Shown: piece after piece, positions 1 to 6,449 of the stretch
Layout: every line of letters starts with the position of its first letter
Position numbering within the stretch: position 1 is the stretch's first letter
DNA from: Nocardia neocaledoniensis
GTDB lineage: Bacteria > Actinomycetota > Actinomycetes > Mycobacteriales > Mycobacteriaceae
DNA length: 64,000 nt
Reading direction: 5' to 3'
Assembly: GCF_029868625.1 (NCBI RefSeq)
Contig: NZ_JARWOJ010000132.1
Span: forward strand, 1 to 64,000
Notes under the pieces: generated by a model
What the model saw: the letters and a program-made list of their open reading frames with translations, nothing else
What the model was told of the DNA's origin: nothing
Databases searched by the model: none
Position numbers and translations under genes: made by a program

Positions 1-99
1 CCCCCCCCCCCGGCCCCCCCCCCACCCCCCGCCGGGGGGCGCGCGCCCGGGCGGGGCCCCCCCCCCCCCTCCGGGGGGGCCCCCCCCGCGGCGTTTCGG
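1..99. other. low-complexity C/G runs at the window edge
   Basis: This stretch is almost entirely runs of C and G with only one A and one T. It has no coding structure and is unlike the balanced high-GC sequence that begins at about position 90. It looks like low-quality sequence at a contig end, not biology, although a real G/C homopolymer tract cannot be excluded from sequence alone. Confidence 0.7.
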
Positions 100-1677
100 C
101 TAGCCGAAGCCGACGGCCTGGTTGCCCCAGGCGGTGTGCAGGTCGGCGTCGGGGTTGTCGACGACGTGGTCGATGGTGTCGATGAGCAGGGTGGTGCGGG
201 CCGATGGCTTGTAGTGCGGCCAGTGCTTGGAACCGTCGAGGGCGGCGGGGACGCCGTGTTCGGCGAAGGCCAGCCAGCGGCGCTGCATGCGGCCCGAGAC
301 CGCGATCGAGGCCTTGCGTCCGCCGAGCCAGAAGGTGGGGTCGTGATTGAGGGTGCCGAAATTGCCGAAGACATAGGGCAATTCGGTGGCGTGGCCCGCG
401 CCTACCCTGGCCGCCTTCAACATCGGCGTCGCGTAGTCGAAGCGATACATCCAGGTCGGTGAGTGCTGGGCGTGGCCCTCGGCCACCCAGGCGGCGGGCA
501 TCCGGAACGCCGCGTCGGTGGACATCGCCAGCGCGCCACGGGTTTTCGTCAGGTCCGGGTAGGCGGAGGTGATCTCGGCGATCCGCTCGGGCGACATCTC
601 CGGATGCGAGGCGGCGACATCGCGCAGCATGGCGTTCACCGCGTCGGGCGTCACCGGCATGATCGGCGAGCGCAGCACGCGGAACAGGGACGCCTCGTCG
701 CGATTGGTGCCGATCAGCAGTGGCACCCGCTGGGAACGGCCCTGCTGGAAACGGTCGATCGGATAGCCGGGCAGCAGGTCACCGTCGACCACGGGGGCCG
801 CGGCGAGCCTGCCCGGCTCCTTGATCGGCACCTCGTCCAGCAGCACGGCGCCGACCTCGACGAGTTGTTCGATCGGCAGTTCGAGCAACCGCTGTGCCTC
901 CCCCGGCCCGAGCTCGAGCAGCTCGAGGTAACGCTGGGCCACGACGGCGGCCCGCTCCTGCCCGAAAACCGTGGTGGCGGGCGGGCTCTGGGCGATCGCC
1001 TTGTGGAACAGCCCGGTCGCGGCGGGCGAGGTGAGCAGCGCGGTGACGCAGCCCGCGCCCGAGGATTCGCCGAAGACGGTGACATTGCCGGGGTCCCCGC
1101 CGAAGGCGGCGATGTTGTCGCGCACCCAGGCCAGCGCGGCCAGCTGGTCGTGCAGGCCGAGGTTGGCGGCGAACCGGTCGCCGAAGGAGGACAGGTCGAG
1201 GAAGCCGAGCACGCCGAGCCGGTAGTTCACCGAGACGACCACCACGTCGCCCGCCTCGGCCAGCTTGCGGCCGTCGTAGATGCTCTGGGCGGCCGTGCCG
1301 AGACAGTAGGCGCCGCCGTGCAGCCACACCATCACCGGTCGCGGTTCGTCGTCGGCGGGTTCGGGGCGCGGGGACCAGACGTTGACCCACAGGCAGTCCT
1401 CGCCCATCGCCAGATCGGAGTCGACGGGGACCATCGCGCCCATGGCTTGCGGGGCGATATCGCCGAAGACGGCGCAGTCGCGCACGCCCTCCCACGGTCG
1501 CGGGGGCTTCGGCAGGGAGAAACGCGCTGGTCCGGCGGGTGCGGCGGCGTAGGGGACGCTGCGCCAGACGGCGACCGGCCCGTCCCAGATTCCGCTGACC
1601 ATTCCGTATTCCGTGCGCGCCAGCGGCTCGGCCTCGTGCGTCCGCAGGTCGGGGTCGAGATCGGACTGAATGCTCAT
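100..1677 (-). CDS. type B carboxylesterase / para-nitrobenzyl esterase family
   Basis: This encodes a 525-residue alpha/beta hydrolase of the carboxylesterase type B family, expected to hydrolyse carboxylic esters. The oxyanion-hole motif HGGAYCLG lies near residue 120, the nucleophile elbow GESSGAG near 203, an acidic segment NRDEASLF near 327 and the catalytic histidine in GAGHATELPYVFG near 427, so the triad is complete. The length matches the family. The ATG start is preceded by a strong GGAGGT ribosome binding site. There is no signal peptide, so it is probably cytosolic. It is transcribed towards the window edge, away from the fmdB-like gene. The substrate cannot be told from sequence. 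Confidence 0.93.
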   Translation of the reverse strand: MSIQSDLDPDLRTHEAEPLARTEYGMVSGIWDGPVAVWRSVPYAAAPAGPARFSLPKPPRPWEGVRDCAVFGDIAPQAMGAMVPVDSDLAMGEDCLWVNVWSPRPEPADDEPRPVMVWLHGGAYCLGTAAQSIYDGRKLAEAGDVVVVSVNYRLGVLGFLDLSSFGDRFAANLGLHDQLAALAWVRDNIAAFGGDPGNVTVFGESSGAGCVTALLTSPAATGLFHKAIAQSPPATTVFGQERAAVVAQRYLELLELGPGEAQRLLELPIEQLVEVGAVLLDEVPIKEPGRLAAAPVVDGDLLPGYPIDRFQQGRSQRVPLLIGTNRDEASLFRVLRSPIMPVTPDAVNAMLRDVAASHPEMSPERIAEITSAYPDLTKTRGALAMSTDAAFRMPAAWVAEGHAQHSPTWMYRFDYATPMLKAARVGAGHATELPYVFGNFGTLNHDPTFWLGGRKASIAVSGRMQRRWLAFAEHGVPAALDGSKHWPHYKPSARTTLLIDTIDHVVDNPDADLHTAWGNQAVGFG

Positions 1678-1942
1678 CGCACACCTCCTAGCCGGCGCGA
1701 CCCACGGGTGCCTGTGTATTTGCTCCCGCAGGCCGCAGCACCTGGTGACTCACTACGAGAGTACGTCGACCCGCCACGGGCGGCCCTCCAACGCACCATT
1801 CCCGCAGGTAACGGTTACTCCAAGGACACAGATGACAGCCGCGCTCCGGCACCGGCCGGGACGGTCACACCGCGCTTTCGGCGACGAGAACCGCCATCGG
1901 GACCGGCCGCGCGCGCTCGCCCACCCCGCCGCCCGCTCGCTT

Positions 1943-1961
1943 CGATCCGGCCACCGGATCG
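1943..1961. promoter_or_regulatory. perfect inverted repeat, possible operator
   Basis: CGATCCGG is followed by CCA and then CCGGATCG, giving 8-bp arms with a 3-bp centre. It sits about 50 bases upstream of the -10-like element of the FmdB-type gene and could be a regulator binding site. No dedicated regulator gene is adjacent. Confidence 0.35.
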
Positions 1962-2011
1962 GTAGCTGAGAATACGCTGACATTGTCGTCGTCGGCGCGG
2001 CACGCACTGCA

Positions 2012-2017
2012 TACACT
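2012..2017 (+). promoter_or_regulatory. -10-like TACACT, probable leaderless start
   Basis: TACACT ends 6 bases before the ATG at 2024. That spacing puts the transcription start on or next to the A of the start codon, a common leaderless arrangement in actinobacteria. It also favours ATG 2024 over the in-frame GTG at 2018. The -35 region is not recognisable. Confidence 0.45.
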
Positions 2018-2023
2018 GTGCCG

Positions 2024-2245
2024 ATGCCGAACTACAGCTTCCGGTGTCGCTCCTGCGGCGACACGTTCGACGTGAACCGCCCGATGGCCCAGGCCGCGGA
2101 TCCGGCCGCCTGCCCCGCGGGCCACGACGACACCGTCAAACTGCTGACGACCTTCGCGACCACCGGCCGCGGCGTGGCTCCCGCCCCGGTCGCGGCACCC
2201 CGCCCCACGGGCGGCGGCTGCTGCGGTGGCGGCGGCTGCTGCTGA
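2024..2245 (+). CDS. FmdB-family zinc ribbon protein
   Basis: This is a 73-residue protein starting MPNYSFRCRSCGDTFDV, which matches the short FmdB-type regulatory zinc ribbon domain. The first CxxC knuckle (CRSCG) is at residues 8-12 and a second Cys/His site (ACPAGH) follows near 30. The C-terminus is Gly/Cys-rich (GGGCCGGGGCC), as often seen in this family. FmdB-like proteins are proposed nucleic-acid-binding or regulatory proteins and the actual role is unknown. It converges with the SelT/W/H-like gene with only 15 bases between the stop codons. An alternative GTG start lies 6 bases upstream. Confidence 0.85.
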   Translation: MPNYSFRCRSCGDTFDVNRPMAQAADPAACPAGHDDTVKLLTTFATTGRGVAPAPVAAPRPTGGGCCGGGGCC

Positions 2246-2260
2246 ACCCCTTCGGGGCGC

Positions 2261-2536
2261 TCAGTCCCTGCGGTCGCTGTGGCCCAGGTCGCGGTCGGGG
2301 TCGATGCGGTCGCGGACGCGCTGTTTGAGCAGCGCGATGTCGGGGAAACCGCCGTCCGCCTTGCGTTCCCACAGCTGTTCGTCGTCGAGGGTGATGCGGA
2401 AGACGCCGCCCTGGCCGGGCACGAGGGCAACTTCGTCCAGGTCGGTGGCGAAGGTGGTGAGCAGTTCCTGCGCCATCCAGCCAGCGCGCAGAAGCCAGCG
2501 GCACTGGGTGCAGTACTCGATCGCGATCCGGGGCAC
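2261..2536 (-). CDS. SelT/SelW/SelH-like (Rdx family) thioredoxin-fold protein
   Basis: This is a 91-residue protein with an N-terminal beta strand followed by CTQC at residues 9-12, then WMAQELLTTF and a short C-terminal helix. This is the layout of the Rdx family, in which one position of the redox motif is selenocysteine in some animals and cysteine in most bacteria. Both positions are cysteine here, so no selenocysteine machinery is needed. A thiol redox role is inferred. The start is GTG with a weak ribosome site. It follows the YchJ-like gene by 12 bases on the same strand, suggesting co-transcription. Confidence 0.85.
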   Translation of the reverse strand: MPRIAIEYCTQCRWLLRAGWMAQELLTTFATDLDEVALVPGQGGVFRITLDDEQLWERKADGGFPDIALLKQRVRDRIDPDRDLGHSDRRD

Positions 2537-2548
2537 GAGGTCAGTGTG

Positions 2549-2947
2549 TCAGGCCTGGAAGGTGCCGTCGAGATACACCCACGCGCCGTCGACCCGCACG
2601 AACGTGCTCAGCTCGTGCATCGCGTCGCGGACGCCGTCGAGCTTGTAGTGCGCGATGAACTCGACGGTGCCGTTGTCGTCGAACGGGCCGCCGCGCTGGG
2701 TGCCGACGATCTCCAGGAACAGCCATCGCTGCGCCGGATCGAGCTCCAATTCGGCGGGGCGGGTGTTCGGGTGCCAGGAGCGCATCAGGTAGTCCACGTC
2801 ACCGACGACGTAGGCGGTGTAGCGCGAACGCATCAGGGTCTCGGCGGTCGGCGCCGGCTTGGCGCCCGCCAGGATCGGGCCGCAGCAGGCGTCGAACGGT
2901 TCGCCGCGCCGGCACGGACATGGTTTCGCGTCACCCATGCCGGTCAT
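2549..2947 (-). CDS. YchJ-like UPF0225 protein with SEC-C motif
   Basis: This is a 132-residue protein with a SEC-C-type metal-binding motif at the N-terminus (CPCRRGEPFDACC, residues 10-22) followed by an NTF2-like domain. The conserved segment LMRSRYTAYVVGDVDYL and the later WLFLEIV are characteristic of the YchJ/UPF0225 family. Its function is not established; metal or protein binding through the cysteines is inferred. ATG 2947 is used here, and an in-frame ATG at 2940 (MGDAKPCPC) has an AGGATGA upstream and is equally plausible. The gene lies between the HEPN gene (34 bases upstream) and the Rdx gene. Confidence 0.85.
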   Translation of the reverse strand: MTGMGDAKPCPCRRGEPFDACCGPILAGAKPAPTAETLMRSRYTAYVVGDVDYLMRSWHPNTRPAELELDPAQRWLFLEIVGTQRGGPFDDNGTVEFIAHYKLDGVRDAMHELSTFVRVDGAWVYLDGTFQA

Positions 2948-2981
2948 CCTGCCCGGTCGGCCGGTGCGAGCGGGCAGGTGG

Positions 2982-3407
2982 TCAGGCGAAGGGTTGGTGG
3001 GCCAGCGGGACCAGCTCCAGCGCCCGCGCCAGCTCGGCGGTCTGATCCCGCCAGCGCCGCAGATCGGTCACACTCGGCGCCATCTCGTAGTCGAGGTGGT
3101 GCGCGGCCCGCGACAACGCCGCCCACACCGCGCCCACCTGCCCCGCGGTCTCCGGCCCCGCGTACACGCGCAGGGCCAGCAGCTGGGCGCGCATCGGGCA
3201 GCGCATGAGCTCCGGCGCGATCTGCGCCCACAGTTCGTCGACAGCCTGTTCCAAGGCAAGGCGCAGGATCCAGGCGACCGCCCGCGACCACACCCCGCCC
3301 GCGTCCGACACGGCACCGGACAGCAGATGCTCGGCCGCCTCGAGCCGCTCGGCGACCGAGGGGCGCGGTGTGTACGACGTCCGGCGTGGGCGGTTTCGGC
3401 GGTTCAC
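2982..3407 (-). CDS. SAV_6107-type HEPN protein
   Basis: This is a 141-residue, mostly helical protein. The segment WAALSRAAHHLDYEMAP near residues 97-113 resembles the signature of the actinobacterial SAV_6107 HEPN family, in which an Arg and a downstream His form the characteristic HEPN polar motif. HEPN proteins are often RNases or RNA-binding toxins, but some are non-catalytic. The start is GTG. It lies 19 bases downstream of the zinc-hook ATPase on the same strand, so the two are probably co-expressed. I infer that the ATPase controls or delivers the HEPN protein. Family assignment is from memory of the motif and was not searched. Confidence 0.65.
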   Translation of the reverse strand: MNRRNRPRRTSYTPRPSVAERLEAAEHLLSGAVSDAGGVWSRAVAWILRLALEQAVDELWAQIAPELMRCPMRAQLLALRVYAGPETAGQVGAVWAALSRAAHHLDYEMAPSVTDLRRWRDQTAELARALELVPLAHQPFA

Positions 3408-3426
3408 CGGAGCACCCGCGTGCCGC

Positions 3427-6024
3427 TCACGACCGCACCGCAGCGGGCTCGTGCGCCCGCAGCCAGGCGATGAATCGTTCGGTGTCGCTGATCAATTCGC
3501 GCATCGGACGGTCGATCGGGACGTGCGCGCCCGCGGTGGCGTCGCGCAGCACACCGACCAGCCAGCGGCCGCCGACCGCGGTGAGGTGCTTGTTGAGGTC
3601 GTCGACGCGGGCGCCGGTGCCCATGATCGCGAGGGTGAGCATGGCGCGCGTGGTGTGGGCCTTGCGCACGCGTCGTTCCACTTCGGCGTGGTCGAGGCCG
3701 GTGGCGAGCAGTTCGTGGCGGGCCTTGGCGAGCCCGGCGGCCTCGATCGCGGAGCGGCAGCAGGTGGCGACGAGTTCGTCGGCGATGGCGGGCGGCAGCT
3801 GCGGCGTGCGCAGCAGGGAGCGCGCGTCGTCGAGGTAGCGGCGGACCGGATCGCCGGTCACCCGCACCTCGACGACGGAGCGTTCGCGGCGCTGGACCTC
3901 GAGCACCGTGGCGTCGAGCTGCATCCGCCGCACCGCCTCGGCCAGGCGCTCGTCGTGGGTGAACACCACCACCTGCCGGGTGTGCGCCACCTCGGCCAGC
4001 ACCCTGGCCAGCCCGTCCACCTTCGCCGGATCCATCGCCTGCACCGGGTCGTCGATCATGACGAAGCGGAAGGGACTGTGCGCCATGGTTGCTCGCGGCA
4101 GGAACAGGGACAGTCCGAGTGCGTGCAGCTCGCCCTGGCTCATCACCCCCAGTGCGGCGCCGTCGACCTCGTCGACCGTGACGTCGAGCAGCACCCGCCG
4201 GGCCGTGCCCGCGCTGCCCTGCAACCGGATCGCCCCGAGTTCGACATTGCTCTGCTGGCGCAGGGTGCTCCACACCCAGCGGGCGGTGCTCTCCAACGGG
4301 CGCATCCGCTCGCCACGGATCGTCGCGGTGGCGGACTTGAGCCAGTCGGCGGCCTTCTTCACGACGCGCAGTTCGCCCGCGTCGGCGGAGACGGTGCGGG
4401 CCGGGCGGAGCCAGTCGAGAATGCGCGGTACCAGCGGCGACCACACCGAGTCGAGCCGTTCGAGTTCGGCGTCGGTCTCGCGGTGCAGGGCGGCGAGCTC
4501 CGTCGCGAGTTCGGCGTGGGTGGCGCGGATCCGCTTCGGCATCGCCTCGTCGAAGTCGGCCTCGCGCAGTGCCGCCCACGCCGCCCAGCGGCGCCGCACG
4601 ACCGCCAGCCGAGCGCCGAGTTCGGACGCCCCGCCGGCGCCGGTCACGAGACCGCCCGCGGCGGCGCCGTCGTCAGCGGGCACGTGAGCTGCGCCGACTT
4701 CTGCGGAATCGCGGACGACACTCGCGTTCCGGGCTCCGACCGCAGGCGACGTGGTCGGCGAAACATCACCGGAAGTGTCCGGGCGCCATGACATCTCGGC
4801 CTGTGGCGCCGACAGTTCGACCGGCACCCGGGACACCAGGGCGCGCGCGGCCGCCAGCGCGGCGTCGAACTCGGTGCGTGCCGCACGTAAGGCGGCGAGG
4901 TGGGCACCGCGCTGGGCGATCTCGGTATCCGCGGCGGTGAGCCAGGCCTCGTCGAGGTCGCCGCGGCCGCACACCGGGCAGGGACACCCGCCGCCGACGG
5001 TCACGTGTTCCCGGGCACGCGTGAGCAATTCGAGGACGCGCAGGTCGGCCTCGGCGTCGGTGGTGGCGTGTCGCGACAGTTCCGTCGCCGCGTCGGCGAG
5101 CCGATCCGCCGCCGCCTCGACCTCGGCGGCGCTGGGGAGGGTGAGGCGCAGGAGGGCGCGGAGTCCATCGGGACCGTCGACATCGAGTACCGAACCGGCG
5201 ACGGCCGCCGCCACGGCGTCGAGATCGGGTTCGGGCGCTCGCAGCAGCTCCGCGACACGACGGGCGCGGTCGTCGTCGACCTCGACCAGTTCGGCCAGCA
5301 GGTCGACGCGAGACTGGCGCGAATCCTTCACGGCCCGTTCGAGTTCCAGCTTGCGCAGCCGGATGCGTTCGGCGGCGGCGGCGAGTTCGTCGAGACCGAG
5401 CAGGCGATGCAGGGCGTCGAACAGGTCGCTCGGCTTGCCGTCGACGAGGGCGCCGAGTTCGCTGTAGGACAGGAACGGGCGGTACAGATCCAGGCGCTGA
5501 CGGCTGCTGCGGGGATCCACCGGGGTCGACGGCGCGGCACCGCGACGCTCGGTCCACTGCGCGTCGGCGAGGTCGCCGCCGGGCGCCCAGTGCGCGGCGA
5601 CCGTGAGTTCGGTCTCGGCGCCGGCGGTGAGCAGGTCGACCTCGATCCGGGCGAGGTCGGGCTCGTGCAGGTTGCGCCACCCCTCCCGCCACGCGGTGGA
5701 CCGGCCGTCCCAGCGCCGGTTGCCTCCGGTCAGCGCGAATTCGGCGGCCTCGGCGAAACTCGACTTGCCGCTGCCGTTGCGGCCGACTACCAGCGTGAGT
5801 CCGGGTCCCGGGTCGAGCCGCAGCGTCGCCGTCGGTCCGATGCCGCGGAAGCCGTGCACCGAGATGGCGCGCAGGAAGACGCCGGTGTCACCGGTGTCCG
5901 GTTCGGCCCTGTCGTCGTCGGCCTCGGCGAGCGCGGCCATCACGCAGGCGGCGACCGGCGCTTCCACGGCCGGGTCGGCCGCGAGCTCGCGCGCGACCAC
6001 CTCGGCGATCCGATCCGAGCACAC
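3427..6024 (-). CDS. Rad50/RloC-like AAA (ABC-type) ATPase with zinc hook
   Basis: This is an 865-residue ABC/SMC-type ATPase. The Walker A motif GRNGSGKSS is at about 81-89 and is preceded by a RecF-like strand-loop (ISVHGFRGIGP). A cysteine cluster CPCPVCG lies near residue 350, roughly midway between two charged helical regions. The ABC signature-like MSQGELHALGLSLF is near 628 and Walker B FVMIDDP near 655. This spacing fits a Rad50-type zinc hook at the tip of a coiled coil. About 200 helical residues follow the ATPase head. The chosen GTG start has AGGGGG 10 bases upstream; the open frame extends far upstream but is not family-like there. It is the first gene of a minus-strand run with HEPN, YchJ-like and Rdx genes. 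RloC (ATPase, zinc hook and HEPN nuclease in one chain) is the closest known design. DNA repair is the alternative. Confidence 0.85.
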   Translation of the reverse strand: MCSDRIAEVVARELAADPAVEAPVAACVMAALAEADDDRAEPDTGDTGVFLRAISVHGFRGIGPTATLRLDPGPGLTLVVGRNGSGKSSFAEAAEFALTGGNRRWDGRSTAWREGWRNLHEPDLARIEVDLLTAGAETELTVAAHWAPGGDLADAQWTERRGAAPSTPVDPRSSRQRLDLYRPFLSYSELGALVDGKPSDLFDALHRLLGLDELAAAAERIRLRKLELERAVKDSRQSRVDLLAELVEVDDDRARRVAELLRAPEPDLDAVAAAVAGSVLDVDGPDGLRALLRLTLPSAAEVEAAADRLADAATELSRHATTDAEADLRVLELLTRAREHVTVGGGCPCPVCGRGDLDEAWLTAADTEIAQRGAHLAALRAARTEFDAALAAARALVSRVPVELSAPQAEMSWRPDTSGDVSPTTSPAVGARNASVVRDSAEVGAAHVPADDGAAAGGLVTGAGGASELGARLAVVRRRWAAWAALREADFDEAMPKRIRATHAELATELAALHRETDAELERLDSVWSPLVPRILDWLRPARTVSADAGELRVVKKAADWLKSATATIRGERMRPLESTARWVWSTLRQQSNVELGAIRLQGSAGTARRVLLDVTVDEVDGAALGVMSQGELHALGLSLFLPRATMAHSPFRFVMIDDPVQAMDPAKVDGLARVLAEVAHTRQVVVFTHDERLAEAVRRMQLDATVLEVQRRERSVVEVRVTGDPVRRYLDDARSLLRTPQLPPAIADELVATCCRSAIEAAGLAKARHELLATGLDHAEVERRVRKAHTTRAMLTLAIMGTGARVDDLNKHLTAVGGRWLVGVLRDATAGAHVPIDRPMRELISDTERFIAWLRAHEPAAVRS

Positions 6025-6449
6025 CCTGCGACATCCCCCTTCGCGCCCCGTGCGCACCGCGACGGCCGACGTACGGGCCGACCAGATCCTCGCGGGAAAC
6101 GCTACCCGATCGCGGTGCGTTCGCCCAGGGGATGCGCAGTGCCCCAGCGAATCTGCCCGCGGGAGTGGAATGGCCATCGTTGAGCCACGGCGGGCCCATC
6201 GATGTCCACCCCTCGTCCACCCCGGCGGGCAGCTCGATGAGGTGTTCACACCCGCGATACGCTCCGGTGAGCGGCGCGAGCGGTCCGGGCGAGCCGAACA
6301 GGTCAGAATGCCAGACTTTGCCGCAGGCAGCAAGAGGGAAAAGGTGAATCCACCACAGCACCAGCGTTTTCCAGGTGGTTCACCGACGTGAGCGGCAGTT
6401 GTCGGTGCGCTCCGGTAGATATTGCGGCGACACAGAACGGGGGAAGGCG
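6025..6449. promoter_or_regulatory. divergent intergenic region
   Basis: These 425 bases separate the divergent ATPase and SWIM operons. Frames that cross it on either strand show no family-like sequence. It carries the ribosome sites of both operons, a long imperfect inverted repeat at 6343-6384 and a -10-like TAGATA at 6416-6421. Base composition is less GC-rich from about 6300 to 6430, as expected for promoter DNA. Confidence 0.6.
6343..6384. repeat. imperfect long inverted repeat upstream of the SWIM operon
   Basis: GGTGAATCCACC at 6343-6354 pairs with GGTGGTTCACC at 6374-6384. The arms are complementary except for one extra T, and the loop is 19 bases. It lies about 65 bases before the start of the SWIM gene, so it could be an operator or a leader hairpin. 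Confidence 0.4.

Larger units (their letters stand above)
1678..2023. promoter_or_regulatory. divergent intergenic region
   Basis: This is a gene-free gap between the divergent esterase and the FmdB-like gene. It holds the esterase ribosome binding site at its left end, a perfect inverted repeat at 1943-1961 and a -10-like TACACT at 2012-2017. Open frames here lack ribosome binding sites and family-like sequence, so I call none of them genes. Confidence 0.6.

Noticed and set aside
2987..6024. complete phage-defence island
   Set aside because: No integrase, transposase, tRNA junction or composition shift surrounds the ATPase-HEPN pair, so island status is not supported.
5888..6361. 157-residue minus-strand frame in the divergent gap
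   Set aside because: Overlaps the ATPase start and lacks family-like sequence; the gap is better read as regulatory.
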